Positions 28,335-36,083 of a stretch of DNA of 64,000 nucleotides are shown here, piece by piece. The notes beneath the pieces are model-generated. The model was not told the DNA's origin and searched no databases. It was given only the letters and a program-made list of their open reading frames with translations. The position numbers and the translations under genes are program-made. The stretch lies in the NCBI GenBank assembly GCA_002708765.1, contig PAPD01000013.1, positions 163,792 to 227,791 of the forward strand, written 5' to 3'. The stretch's first letter is position 1; each line of letters begins with the position of its first letter. Origin of the DNA: Gammaproteobacteria bacterium (lineage in GTDB: Bacteria; Pseudomonadota; Gammaproteobacteria; Pseudomonadales; Azotimanducaceae).

Positions 28335-29650
28335 GAAATTACCTGCTGAACAGCTTCTCGGAAAACGTCACCTCTTTCTTCGAAATTATCAAACTGATCA
28401 GTGCTAGCACATCCCGGGGCAAGTAAAACCATATCTCCAGATTTCGAATTTTCATATGATCTGGAAACTGCTTCGTGAAGAGTTTGACAACTGATCGCGT
28501 CGCAAGGTGAAAACTCTCGCAAAATCTGGTCCTGATCATTGCCAATAACAAAGACAGAGTCCAGTAAAGGTGTTATTTGCTTTACTACTGAGTGAAAGTT
28601 AGATCCTTTGGTCTCCCCTCCAACGATTAAGTGTATTCTATGGTTCTTTGCCTGTCCCTCGACCGAAGCTAATAACGCTCCCGAATTAGTAGCCTTCGAA
28701 TCATTTACAAATAATATGCCGTCCTTCTCTCCGACTAATTCACTGCGATGAGGCAACCCTTCAAAATCTCTTACGGCCCGGATGATTTCATCAAGCTCAA
28801 TACCTAGAAGCCAACCTATAGCTATACTTGCCAAAACATTTTGAAGATTGTGATTGCCTTTCAGCTTTAATTGGCTCTCTGAAACCAGCTTCTCGGAACC
28901 GTGCATCAAAAAATATTCGTCTTCTTCTTTACGAATACCAAAATTCCCAATCCCATCTTTTTGATCCGAACCGAAAGTTGCTATTTGTTCAAAATCCCGA
29001 TGGACACGGTCAAGCAAAACACGATTTATTACAGCCTTCTTGCATTCCCTGTAAACCGATAATTTAGTCTTAAAATAAGCTGCCTGACTCTCATAGCGAT
29101 CCAGATGATCATCAGATAAATTCAAGAGCACCGCTACTTCTGATTTTATTTTGGGAGCCAATTCGAGCTGAAAGCTTGATAACTCCAGCACAGCAAGGCA
29201 TGGGTTAACACCTAGTGAGTCTAGAGCAGGTTCACCGATATTTCCTGCTAGCACTACATTCCTGAAGTGTTTCGACAAAATCAATTCGGTTAATTTTGAT
29301 ACCGTAGATTTTCCATTTGTTCCCGTTATTGCAATAATGGGGAACGTAGCGTTATTGCAAAATATTTCTATATCTCCATAAACCTTGACACCATTCCTGC
29401 GTGCTTCAGAAATTTTAGGATTAGATAAAGGAACCCCCGGGCTCAAATAAATTTCCGATACTTCCTTCAGAGATAGGCTATTTATTCTTCTTATCTCTAC
29501 TTCTGGTTTTATTTTATTCAGTTCGGACACGCAGGCGTTATTGGGATTGTCATCTAAGACCTTATAGTCAAGATTTCTTTCTGTAAGATATCTAGCGTAA
29601 CTCAGCCCTGTCTTGCCAAGCCCTACAATCACCCTGGAATTTTTAGACAT
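28331..29650 (-). CDS. murD: UDP-N-acetylmuramoyl-L-alanine--D-glutamate ligase
   Basis: Adds D-glutamate to UDP-MurNAc-L-Ala. The N-terminal Rossmann part starts VIVGLGKTGLSYARYL, the ATP loop GTNGKST is at 110-116, and LNLSDDHLDRY and DSKATN are standard central and C-terminal motifs. GGAGG lies eight bases before the ATG, and the first bases overlap murE's end by eight. In most gammaproteobacteria murF and mraY lie between murE and murD; here nothing does. Confidence 0.97.
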   Translation of the reverse strand: MSKNSRVIVGLGKTGLSYARYLTERNLDYKVLDDNPNNACVSELNKIKPEVEIRRINSLSLKEVSEIYLSPGVPLSNPKISEARRNGVKVYGDIEIFCNNATFPIIAITGTNGKSTVSKLTELILSKHFRNVVLAGNIGEPALDSLGVNPCLAVLELSSFQLELAPKIKSEVAVLLNLSDDHLDRYESQAAYFKTKLSVYRECKKAVINRVLLDRVHRDFEQIATFGSDQKDGIGNFGIRKEEDEYFLMHGSEKLVSESQLKLKGNHNLQNVLASIAIGWLLGIELDEIIRAVRDFEGLPHRSELVGEKDGILFVNDSKATNSGALLASVEGQAKNHRIHLIVGGETKGSNFHSVVKQITPLLDSVFVIGNDQDQILREFSPCDAISCQTLHEAVSRSYENSKSGDMVLLAPGCASTDQFDNFEERGDVFREAVQQVIS

Positions 29651-31097
29651 CTTCTAATCCTCCCAAAGCTCTGCTAATAACCTTGAAGTCCTCATAAGGA
29701 ATCTTTTTAGAAGAAATTTCCTGAAATGCTTCCCGACCCTTTCCGGCAATCAGTATCACGTCTTCTTGAGCTGCTTCGGAAATTGTTCGATGAATGGCCT
29801 TGCTTCTATCCAGTTCAGATCGATAATCCCCAAGAATCCCACTTGCTATATCACGGATAATAGTTTCGGGATCCTCTTGGCGAGGGTTATCATTTGTCAA
29901 AATTATTTCGTCTGCGATATCGCTAGCAATTTTTCCCATTACTGAGCGCTTAGAGATATCGCGGTCACCACCACAGCCAAAAAGACAAATCAACTTACGA
30001 TTCTTGTAGTGCTGACGAATAGCCGCAAGTGCTTGCTTTAATCCGTCAGGCGTGTGCGCATAGTCAAGAAATACCAATGGCTTGTCTTCCGCGGAAATCA
30101 GCTCCATTCTTCCTGAAACACAGGACACATGTTCCATCGCTTTCGAAATATCTTTGCCGTCCCAACCCATCGAATTCAAGGTCGCCACCACCGCTAAGAT
30201 ATTTTCTACATTAAAATTTCCGAACAAAGGGATGTCTGCCGAGAAAACAAAACCAGCGCACGAGATTTCTAATAGCATTCCTTCCTCGTGAAAATCACTA
30301 GAGAGCAAATAAACATCAGCAGAACTAACCCGGCTATAGGTCCTTATATCCACAGAAGAAGGCAAACGCTTTAGCAAATCATGAGCAAAACCATCATCCA
30401 GGTTTATTACTGCTCTGTTAACAGATTTCATAGCGAAGAGGCGTGCCTTAGTACAACGATACGTCTCCATGCTGTCATGATAGTCCAAATGGTCTTGCGT
30501 TATATTTGTCAAAACCGCGATGTCCACCTCGGTGCCTGATAATCGATCTTGGTCGATGCCGTGAGAAGAGGCCTCCATAAATACGTATCCACAACCTACA
30601 TCTAAGAGCTCTCTGAGAATTCGCTGAAGACTAACCGCATCAGGTGTAGTGAGTTCGGCATCTGAAAGTGTTTCTATTTCCCCATAACCCCTAGAACCAA
30701 TCAGCCCGCACCGGAAACGCATACTGCTTGCTAGCTCTGCCAATATGTGAGTAACTGTAGTTTTTCCATTAGTACCAGTTACAGCAATGATTTCCATCTC
30801 GGCTGAAGGTTTCCTATAAAATCTTGACGCGTATTCGCCTACCCGTTCTCTAAGATTAGAAACCTTAAAAACGGGAACGTCTGATGCTACCTCGGCCTCG
30901 CACGGTTTCTCCGAGATAACAGCCACTGCTCCTTTTGACATCGCTTCGTTTATAAAATCTCTTCCATCATATTCGCTTCCCGATAGACAGATGAAGAGGT
31001 CTCCCTCATTGATTTTTCTGCTGTCTAACGAAATACCTCTAAATCGAATTTCAGGTAAATCCTCTTGGGGTGCAAGTTCTGTTAAGCACATCTCCAT
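29643..31097 (-). CDS. murE: UDP-MurNAc-tripeptide synthetase (meso-DAP adding)
   Basis: Adds the third stem residue. The ATP loop GTNGKTT is at 108-114, NITQDHLDYH in the central domain, and the carbamylated-lysine region as YRCTKARLF. The DNPR motif (TNDNPRQEDP) predicts meso-diaminopimelate. The C-terminal motif that usually reads GKGHE is GKGRE; the glutamate that contacts the substrate is kept. The ATG shares one base with ftsI's stop. At 484 residues length is normal, with no sign of fusion to MurF. Confidence 0.96.
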   Translation of the reverse strand: MEMCLTELAPQEDLPEIRFRGISLDSRKINEGDLFICLSGSEYDGRDFINEAMSKGAVAVISEKPCEAEVASDVPVFKVSNLRERVGEYASRFYRKPSAEMEIIAVTGTNGKTTVTHILAELASSMRFRCGLIGSRGYGEIETLSDAELTTPDAVSLQRILRELLDVGCGYVFMEASSHGIDQDRLSGTEVDIAVLTNITQDHLDYHDSMETYRCTKARLFAMKSVNRAVINLDDGFAHDLLKRLPSSVDIRTYSRVSSADVYLLSSDFHEEGMLLEISCAGFVFSADIPLFGNFNVENILAVVATLNSMGWDGKDISKAMEHVSCVSGRMELISAEDKPLVFLDYAHTPDGLKQALAAIRQHYKNRKLICLFGCGGDRDISKRSVMGKIASDIADEIILTNDNPRQEDPETIIRDIASGILGDYRSELDRSKAIHRTISEAAQEDVILIAGKGREAFQEISSKKIPYEDFKVISRALGGLEDV

Positions 31098-32752
31098 CAG
31101 ACCGAACCTTTTACTTCAGGGGGAACGTTTAAAATTCTGAGAGCAGCCTGCATAACGCGCGAAAATACTGGAGCGGCTACCGCTCCCCCACCGCTGCTAA
31201 GAGCTTGCGGATCATTGATCAGAACCACCGCAACTAACCTCGGCTGACTAATCGGAGCCAACCCAGCAAAAAAAGCCAAATGATTAGTATCCTTGTAACC
31301 GCCTTTCCCCAACTTTCTCGCGGTGCCCGTCTTCCCTGCGACCTGGTATCCCCTAACAGCTGCTTTTCTTCCCGTTCCTTCATTTACGACCGCAACTAGC
31401 ATTTGTTTTATTTGCTTAGCCACAGATTTGGAAAAAACCCTACTGGTATCTGAAACACTACCTCTGACAAGAACTAAATCTTTTTTCAAGCCATCATTAG
31501 CTATCGTCATATATGCGCTTGCAAGATGCGCGGGGGTCAAAGACAGACCGTATCCGTAAGCAAAAGTAGCCCTTTCGATATCATTCCAACGCCTGCGATA
31601 AGGAAGAGAACCATTTTGTTCTCCGGGAAAACCCGTAGAAAGAGGTTTCCCGAAACCAAGTCGTTGAAACAAATCCCACATATCATGCTCATCTATGTCT
31701 AGAGCGAGTTTGGAAATTCCTACCTGACTTGAATGAGCTATAATTTGACGGAGACTCAAGATGCCTCGGTCCAAGGGATCCTGGATATGCAGGCTTCCAA
31801 TTTTTAACGCGCCAGGTGAGGTGTCAATAACTGAATCGGGCGAATACCTTCCACTCTCCAAGGCTGCAACTGCGGTAAACGGCTTAACCGTAGATCCAGG
31901 TTCGAACACATCGGTCAAGGCTCTATTCCTTGCCCTCTCAGGCTGATGATTCCTATGACCCCGAAAATTCGGATTGTACGACGGCTGGTTTACCATCGCT
32001 AACACTTCCCCATTTGAGACATCTACAAGGACAACTGAGCCAGACTCCGCGTTAAATGATTGAACCGCAGACTTTAATTCTTTGTAAGCTAAATATTGAA
32101 GACGCATATCGATAGTCAGTTGAAGATTTTTTCCCGGCTCAGCATGAATCAAAAACTTCTCGTCTTTCACTATTTCTCTGTGTGCATCTCTTAAAAACTT
32201 TTTCTCTCCAGGTACTCCCGCAAGCCAACTATCATGGCTCAATTCCAGACCTTCGATTCCTTTATCATCTGTATCTACAATTCCAACGACATGGGCAGCC
32301 ACTTCGCCTGCCGGATAGAAACGCTTGAAAGTTCGATCGGCTTGAAGACCTTTTATTCCCGAGCTTAATAACTCCCTAGCCTTAGAAGGAGGCACATCAC
32401 GCTTGAGATAATAACCTCGGCCCTTTATGTTTTCCTGCATTCTTTTCTTAAAAAACTCTTGATCCACTCCGAGATATTCGGTCAGTACCGAAAGGTCCTG
32501 ATCAGCAGCAAGTAGCTGTTTCGGGTCAACATGTAATGAAAAGGCAGGGGTACTGATCGCCAAAGGCTTACCTAAACGATCTTGGATTATCCCACGATGA
32601 ACACTAATTTCAGAAACCCCGATAGCTCTTTTATTGCCTTCCTCTTGCAGAAATTCTTTCTGGTCAAGGTTTAAAACAAGGAGTCTCGCGATAATCACCA
32701 GGACACAGATAAAAACACCGATCCCTACCAGATATGCTCTGACAAAATTCAT
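31097..32752 (-). CDS. ftsI: Peptidoglycan transpeptidase FtsI (PBP3)
   Basis: Septal class B penicillin-binding protein. It has one membrane helix (about 7-27), the HRGIIQDRLG start of the dimerisation domain, and a transpeptidase domain with the serine motif S287-x-x-K290 (STVK) and KTGT at 474-477. The second motif, normally SxN (SSN), reads SSQ at 341-343. The length of 551 residues is in range. Its start overlaps ftsL's stop by four bases. Its partner FtsW is encoded three genes downstream. Confidence 0.97.
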   Translation of the reverse strand: MNFVRAYLVGIGVFICVLVIIARLLVLNLDQKEFLQEEGNKRAIGVSEISVHRGIIQDRLGKPLAISTPAFSLHVDPKQLLAADQDLSVLTEYLGVDQEFFKKRMQENIKGRGYYLKRDVPPSKARELLSSGIKGLQADRTFKRFYPAGEVAAHVVGIVDTDDKGIEGLELSHDSWLAGVPGEKKFLRDAHREIVKDEKFLIHAEPGKNLQLTIDMRLQYLAYKELKSAVQSFNAESGSVVLVDVSNGEVLAMVNQPSYNPNFRGHRNHQPERARNRALTDVFEPGSTVKPFTAVAALESGRYSPDSVIDTSPGALKIGSLHIQDPLDRGILSLRQIIAHSSQVGISKLALDIDEHDMWDLFQRLGFGKPLSTGFPGEQNGSLPYRRRWNDIERATFAYGYGLSLTPAHLASAYMTIANDGLKKDLVLVRGSVSDTSRVFSKSVAKQIKQMLVAVVNEGTGRKAAVRGYQVAGKTGTARKLGKGGYKDTNHLAFFAGLAPISQPRLVAVVLINDPQALSSGGGAVAAPVFSRVMQAALRILNVPPEVKGSV

Positions 32753-33051
32753 CTTAAGACTACCAGTTCGTCTGGCGAAGGAGATCGCATGGCAAGGTCT
32801 GCTTCAGCAACTTCAGTGATCCTGGAATAATCAGCCCATGCACCTCTTTCTAACATCAATTTTTCGTATTCATGGTCCAGATCATCTTCTTCCTTTTGGA
32901 GAATCTGGAGATCACGATATGCCTGCCTCATGTTATGAGCAGAAAAAGATACAAAGAACGCCGAGATCGCTAACGTAATAACGAGAATCCCTGCCGGCAC
33001 CTGACGAGAAGAAAATAACCAGGATAGAAGGGCTGCACTTTCTTTTAACAT
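32749..33051 (-). CDS. ftsL: Cell division protein FtsL
   Basis: A 100-residue bitopic protein: membrane helix at about 18-38 followed by a periplasmic coiled coil (AYRDLQILQKEEDDLDHEYEKLMLERG) as expected for the FtsQLB complex. It overlaps rsmH by seven bases and ftsI by four. Sequence is poorly conserved in the family; size and position identify it. Confidence 0.92.
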   Translation of the reverse strand: MLKESAALLSWLFSSRQVPAGILVITLAISAFFVSFSAHNMRQAYRDLQILQKEEDDLDHEYEKLMLERGAWADYSRITEVAEADLAMRSPSPDELVVLR

Positions 33052-33977
33052 GGCATTTTTTCCGCTACACGCATAATAGCGCTTCTCGATCGCCTATTAA
33101 CCTGGATTTCTTCTTCTGAAGCTTTAACGGGCTTTCCTACGATTTTTAGAGGTCTATAAATATCAGCGTCTTTAATTGGAAATTTTCTAGGGAAATCATC
33201 TCCGGTCGCTTTGACTTTAAAAAAATGTTTCACGATCCGGTCTTCTAGAGAATGAAAACTTATGACAACTATCCGCCCTCCCGAATTCATAAGGCCCACT
33301 ACTTCTTCAAGGCACCGGGATAATTCATTTAATTCTTGATTAATCTGTATTCGAATAGCCTGGAAAACTCGGGTTGCTGGATGCTTGTTTCTATCTATCG
33401 AAGGCACTGATTTAACAACAATATCTGAAAGATTTTTGGTAGTCTCAATATCCGATGCATCTCTTGCAGCAATTAAGGCTCGAGAAATTCGTCGAGAAAA
33501 TCGTTCTTCTCCATAATTCTTCAAGACGTGTTCAATTTCTTTTTCCGAAGCATCCCGAAGCCATTCAGCTGCTGTAGTCCCTTCACTAGAGTCAAATCTC
33601 ATGTCGAGAGGTCCATTTAACTGAAAAGAAAAACCTCGAGCAGAATTATCCAGTTGTGGCGAAGATACCCCGAGATCTAGCAAGACGCCGTCAAGCCCTC
33701 TAAACTCATGTTTTTCTGTTAACTCCCTAATTTTTGAAAACCGACTATGCTCTACAACAACTCTCGAGTCATCCGTGAAAAAGTTTCTTGCATGACTAAT
33801 TGCTTCAATATCTGCGTCCAAGACCAGCAAACGCCCAGCACTCGCCAGCTTTAACGCTATGGCTCTACTGTGGCCACCGCGGCCATAGGTGCAATCGACG
33901 TAAGAACCATCACAACGAGTAATAAGTGCCTTCACTGCTTCCTCAAGTAAAACAGCCTTATGGACATAATTTTCCAA
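33045..33977 (-). CDS. rsmH: 16S rRNA m4C1402 methyltransferase
   Basis: SAM-dependent N4-methyltransferase for C1402 of 16S rRNA. The start region HKAVLLEEAVKAL, the SAM loop DCTYGRGGHSRAIAL, and LLDLGVSSPQLDNSARGFSF are diagnostic. I placed the start at the TTG at 33977 because AAAGGA sits six bases upstream, it lies just after mraZ's stop, and it gives 310 residues, the family size. An in-frame start at 34028 would overlap mraZ by 41 bases. The partner enzyme RsmI for the same base is encoded at 35152. Confidence 0.94.
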   Translation of the reverse strand: MENYVHKAVLLEEAVKALITRCDGSYVDCTYGRGGHSRAIALKLASAGRLLVLDADIEAISHARNFFTDDSRVVVEHSRFSKIRELTEKHEFRGLDGVLLDLGVSSPQLDNSARGFSFQLNGPLDMRFDSSEGTTAAEWLRDASEKEIEHVLKNYGEERFSRRISRALIAARDASDIETTKNLSDIVVKSVPSIDRNKHPATRVFQAIRIQINQELNELSRCLEEVVGLMNSGGRIVVISFHSLEDRIVKHFFKVKATGDDFPRKFPIKDADIYRPLKIVGKPVKASEEEIQVNRRSRSAIMRVAEKMPC

Positions 33978-33987
33978 TTTATTTCCT

Positions 33988-34440
33988 TTATAAAGAAAGC
34001 CCTGCCAGCTCATCTGGAATTCGAGCAACTTGGCCTTCTTCTACCCAAATATCTCGTTTATTAATCCAATCGGTTTCATCCCATAGTTCCATCTTTTTCC
34101 CCTGACCAATAAGCACTCCTTTTTTTTCTAGGTTTGCGTAAGATCTAAGCGGAGGGGGAAGCAAAACTCTTCCACTACCGTCCATCTGAACATCGGTCGC
34201 ATGGCCAATTAATAGCCTCTGCACCCTTCGAGTGATTGCATTGAAACTAGGCAAAGCCTCTACTCTTCTTTGAATATCATCCCAGTCCGGACGAGGATAA
34301 ATTAGCAAACATTTTTCTTCCGTATCTATCGTCACAACCATTTCTCCGCCACAGTGGGCTCCTAGAAACTCGCGGAAACGAGAAGGAATCGCAAAACGAC
34401 CCTTAACATCTACATTAATGTTCGTTACTCCTCTAAACAC
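33988..34440 (-). CDS. mraZ: Transcriptional regulator MraZ
   Basis: First gene of the dcw cluster, 150 residues, built of two SpoVT/AbrB-like halves: FRGVTNINVDVKGRFAIPSRFRE and ATDVQMDGSGRVLLPPPLR. MraZ forms a ring and represses its own operon by binding tandem repeats in the promoter. Four such 10-base repeats are seen at 34521-34560 next to a sigma70 promoter. Confidence 0.97.
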   Translation of the reverse strand: MFRGVTNINVDVKGRFAIPSRFREFLGAHCGGEMVVTIDTEEKCLLIYPRPDWDDIQRRVEALPSFNAITRRVQRLLIGHATDVQMDGSGRVLLPPPLRSYANLEKKGVLIGQGKKMELWDETDWINKRDIWVEEGQVARIPDELAGLSL

Positions 34441-34520
34441 TTTTTATCTTCCTTTCTTCGATATACAGACTCAAATGACATTCCAGAAATTCAAATGCGC
34501 AAAAGGTCATGTTGATGATA

Positions 34521-34560
34521 AATCCCCACATTATGACACTTTTATCCACTTTATTTCACC
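34521..34560 (-). promoter_or_regulatory. mraZ: Putative MraZ operator (four 10-bp repeats)
   Basis: On the minus strand four successive 10-mers each carry GTG at positions 2-4: GGTGAAATAA, AGTGGATAAA, AGTGTCATAA and TGTGGGGATT. The exact 10-bp period puts all four on one helix face, as in known MraZ boxes (TGGGN repeats with five-base spacers). They start just after the -10 box. Confidence 0.7.
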
Positions 34561-34564
34561 CTGC

Positions 34565-34593
34565 ACCTTAAAAAGCGAGAGACTAACTGTCAA
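34565..34593 (-). promoter_or_regulatory. Sigma70 promoter of the dcw cluster
   Basis: On the minus strand a consensus TTGACA (34588-34593) is followed after exactly 17 bases by TAAGGT (34565-34570). Transcripts would start inside the MraZ repeat block about 115 bases before mraZ, which fits repression by MraZ. Confidence 0.65.
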
Positions 34594-34734
34594 GAAAACA
34601 TATTCATAATTTATCTTTTAAACACAAGGACTTATGAAAGATACGATGAAAAGCAGTTAAGCATTAAGAAACTAAATAAATACAACAAGATACAATCAAT
34701 TTCTAATGTGGATTATTTTTATGTTCAGCTGCGC

Positions 34735-34756
34735 TAAAAAAAAACCAAAAGTTGGT
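34735..34756 (-). terminator. Rho-independent terminator of rnpB
   Basis: On the minus strand an ACCAA/TTGGT stem with a CTT loop (34744-34756) is followed by a run of eight or nine T. It lies 35 bases beyond the 3' end of RNase P RNA. Confidence 0.7.
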
Positions 34757-34790
34757 ATTTACGATCTAAGGGACAAAGATACCTATAATA

Positions 34791-35128
34791 GAGGGAGTCA
34801 GCCGATAAGCCGGGTTCTGTCGAGGACAATCATTCATCTATGATGTCTGTCACCAAACACCTTTAGCGACCTACCCAAATCCTTCCACGGGTCGCAGAAA
34901 ACGGATTTCTATTTGGTCTTGCTCCGAGTGGGGTTTACAATGCCACAATCGTTACCGATCGCGCGGTGCGCTCTTACCGCACCATTTCACCCTTACCTTC
35001 GATAGGCGGTATATTTTCTGTTGCACTTTCCGTAGGCTCGCGCCCCCCAGGAGTTACCTGGCACTCAACCCTATGGAGCCCGGACTTTCCTCTTCACCAA
35101 AAGAAGCGATTGCCTAGCTGACTCCCAA
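34791..35128 (-). ncRNA. rnpB: RNase P RNA (class A)
   Basis: Catalytic RNA that matures tRNA 5' ends. The two ends pair perfectly over ten bases (35117-35126 with 34793-34802, stem P1). The conserved GAGGAAAGTCCGGGC lies near the 5' end and ACAGAACCCGGCTTA near the 3' end, with the tRNA-contact and universally conserved core segments between. About 338 bases is slightly short for the type A form. It lies between rsmI and mraZ as in Pseudomonas; a terminator follows. Confidence 0.97.
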
Positions 35129-35151
35129 CTACAGATTAACCCCTTAATAGA

Positions 35152-35985
35152 TCAATTCTCAAGTTCCAAATTGCGTTTTAGTGTCAATGCTTTGTCATAA
35201 AAATTGGCCTTAGGTAAAGACAGAAACTTTGATACAACCGAGGCAGCGCGAGACGGTGACATTTCCTTGAGAAGGATATTCAAGAGACGGTCTTCATCAT
35301 AGTTTTTCTGAGCTTGTGTACCTCGGATTAATAATACAAATTCACCCTTCAAAGGTATCTCTCCAGCCATTAGCATGCTATCGATTTCCTCGACTGTAGA
35401 TAAAACTACCTGCTCAAAATTTTTTGTTAGCTCTCGACAGATCGTAATTTCTCTTCCTGGCATTATTTCTTTCATCTCCGAAATAGTGCTAGCTATCCTG
35501 TGGGGAACTTCAAAGAACACTTGTGTGATGTTTTTCGCTGCTAAAGATATAAGTAAAGACCGACGCTCATTTTTTTTTGGAGGTAAAAATCCCCGGAAAA
35601 CAAACTGATCTGTTGGCAATCCAGCAACACTAAGAGCTGCTATGACAGAACATGGCCCAGGAATCGGGCTGACTGCTATACCCAGACCACCGCATTCTCG
35701 GACTAAAATATACCCAGGATCGGAGATCAACGGTGTCCCCGCATCTGACACTAAGGCGATTTTTTTTCCTGCTTTCAACCTTTCAATAAGATCGGGAAGT
35801 GTCGACCTTTCATTATATTCGTGTAATGGAATCATCGATGTAGTGATTCCCCACCTGGAAAGAAGAATAGAACTGCGACGAGTATCCTCGGCGACAATCA
35901 AATCTACTTCACTCAAAATTCTTCGAGCTCGAGAACTAAGATCATCTAGATTCCCAATGGGAGTAGATACAACAAATAAAGTCAT
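35152..35985 (-). CDS. rsmI: 16S rRNA 2'-O-ribose C1402 methyltransferase
   Basis: Tetrapyrrole-methylase-fold enzyme that methylates the ribose of C1402. FVVSTPIGNLDDLSSRARRIL at the start, VAEDTRRS, and ALVSDAGTPLISDPGYILVR are diagnostic. 277 residues, normal. It is divergent from lpoA, as in most gammaproteobacteria, and completes the C1402 pair with RsmH. Confidence 0.97.
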   Translation of the reverse strand: MTLFVVSTPIGNLDDLSSRARRILSEVDLIVAEDTRRSSILLSRWGITTSMIPLHEYNERSTLPDLIERLKAGKKIALVSDAGTPLISDPGYILVRECGGLGIAVSPIPGPCSVIAALSVAGLPTDQFVFRGFLPPKKNERRSLLISLAAKNITQVFFEVPHRIASTISEMKEIMPGREITICRELTKNFEQVVLSTVEEIDSMLMAGEIPLKGEFVLLIRGTQAQKNYDEDRLLNILLKEMSPSRAASVVSKFLSLPKANFYDKALTLKRNLELEN

Positions 35986-36083
35986 TAACTATGTTTCCCC
36001 TAAAAAAATTTCTATTAAAGAAAAACCCTATTCGCGAAAGCAAAAAGTAGAAAAAAAACTGCTTTAGGTTCATATTACCCGAT

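Larger units (their letters stand above)
34441..34790. other. 350-base region between mraZ and rnpB
   Basis: Apart from the mraZ promoter, the MraZ repeats and the rnpB terminator (listed separately), this very AT-rich stretch shows nothing: no open frame with a plausible ribosome binding site and no further repeats. Confidence 0.6.

Noticed and set aside
34750-35130. Open frames within the RNase P region
   Set aside because: The stretch is explained by rnpB structure and conserved core sequences.
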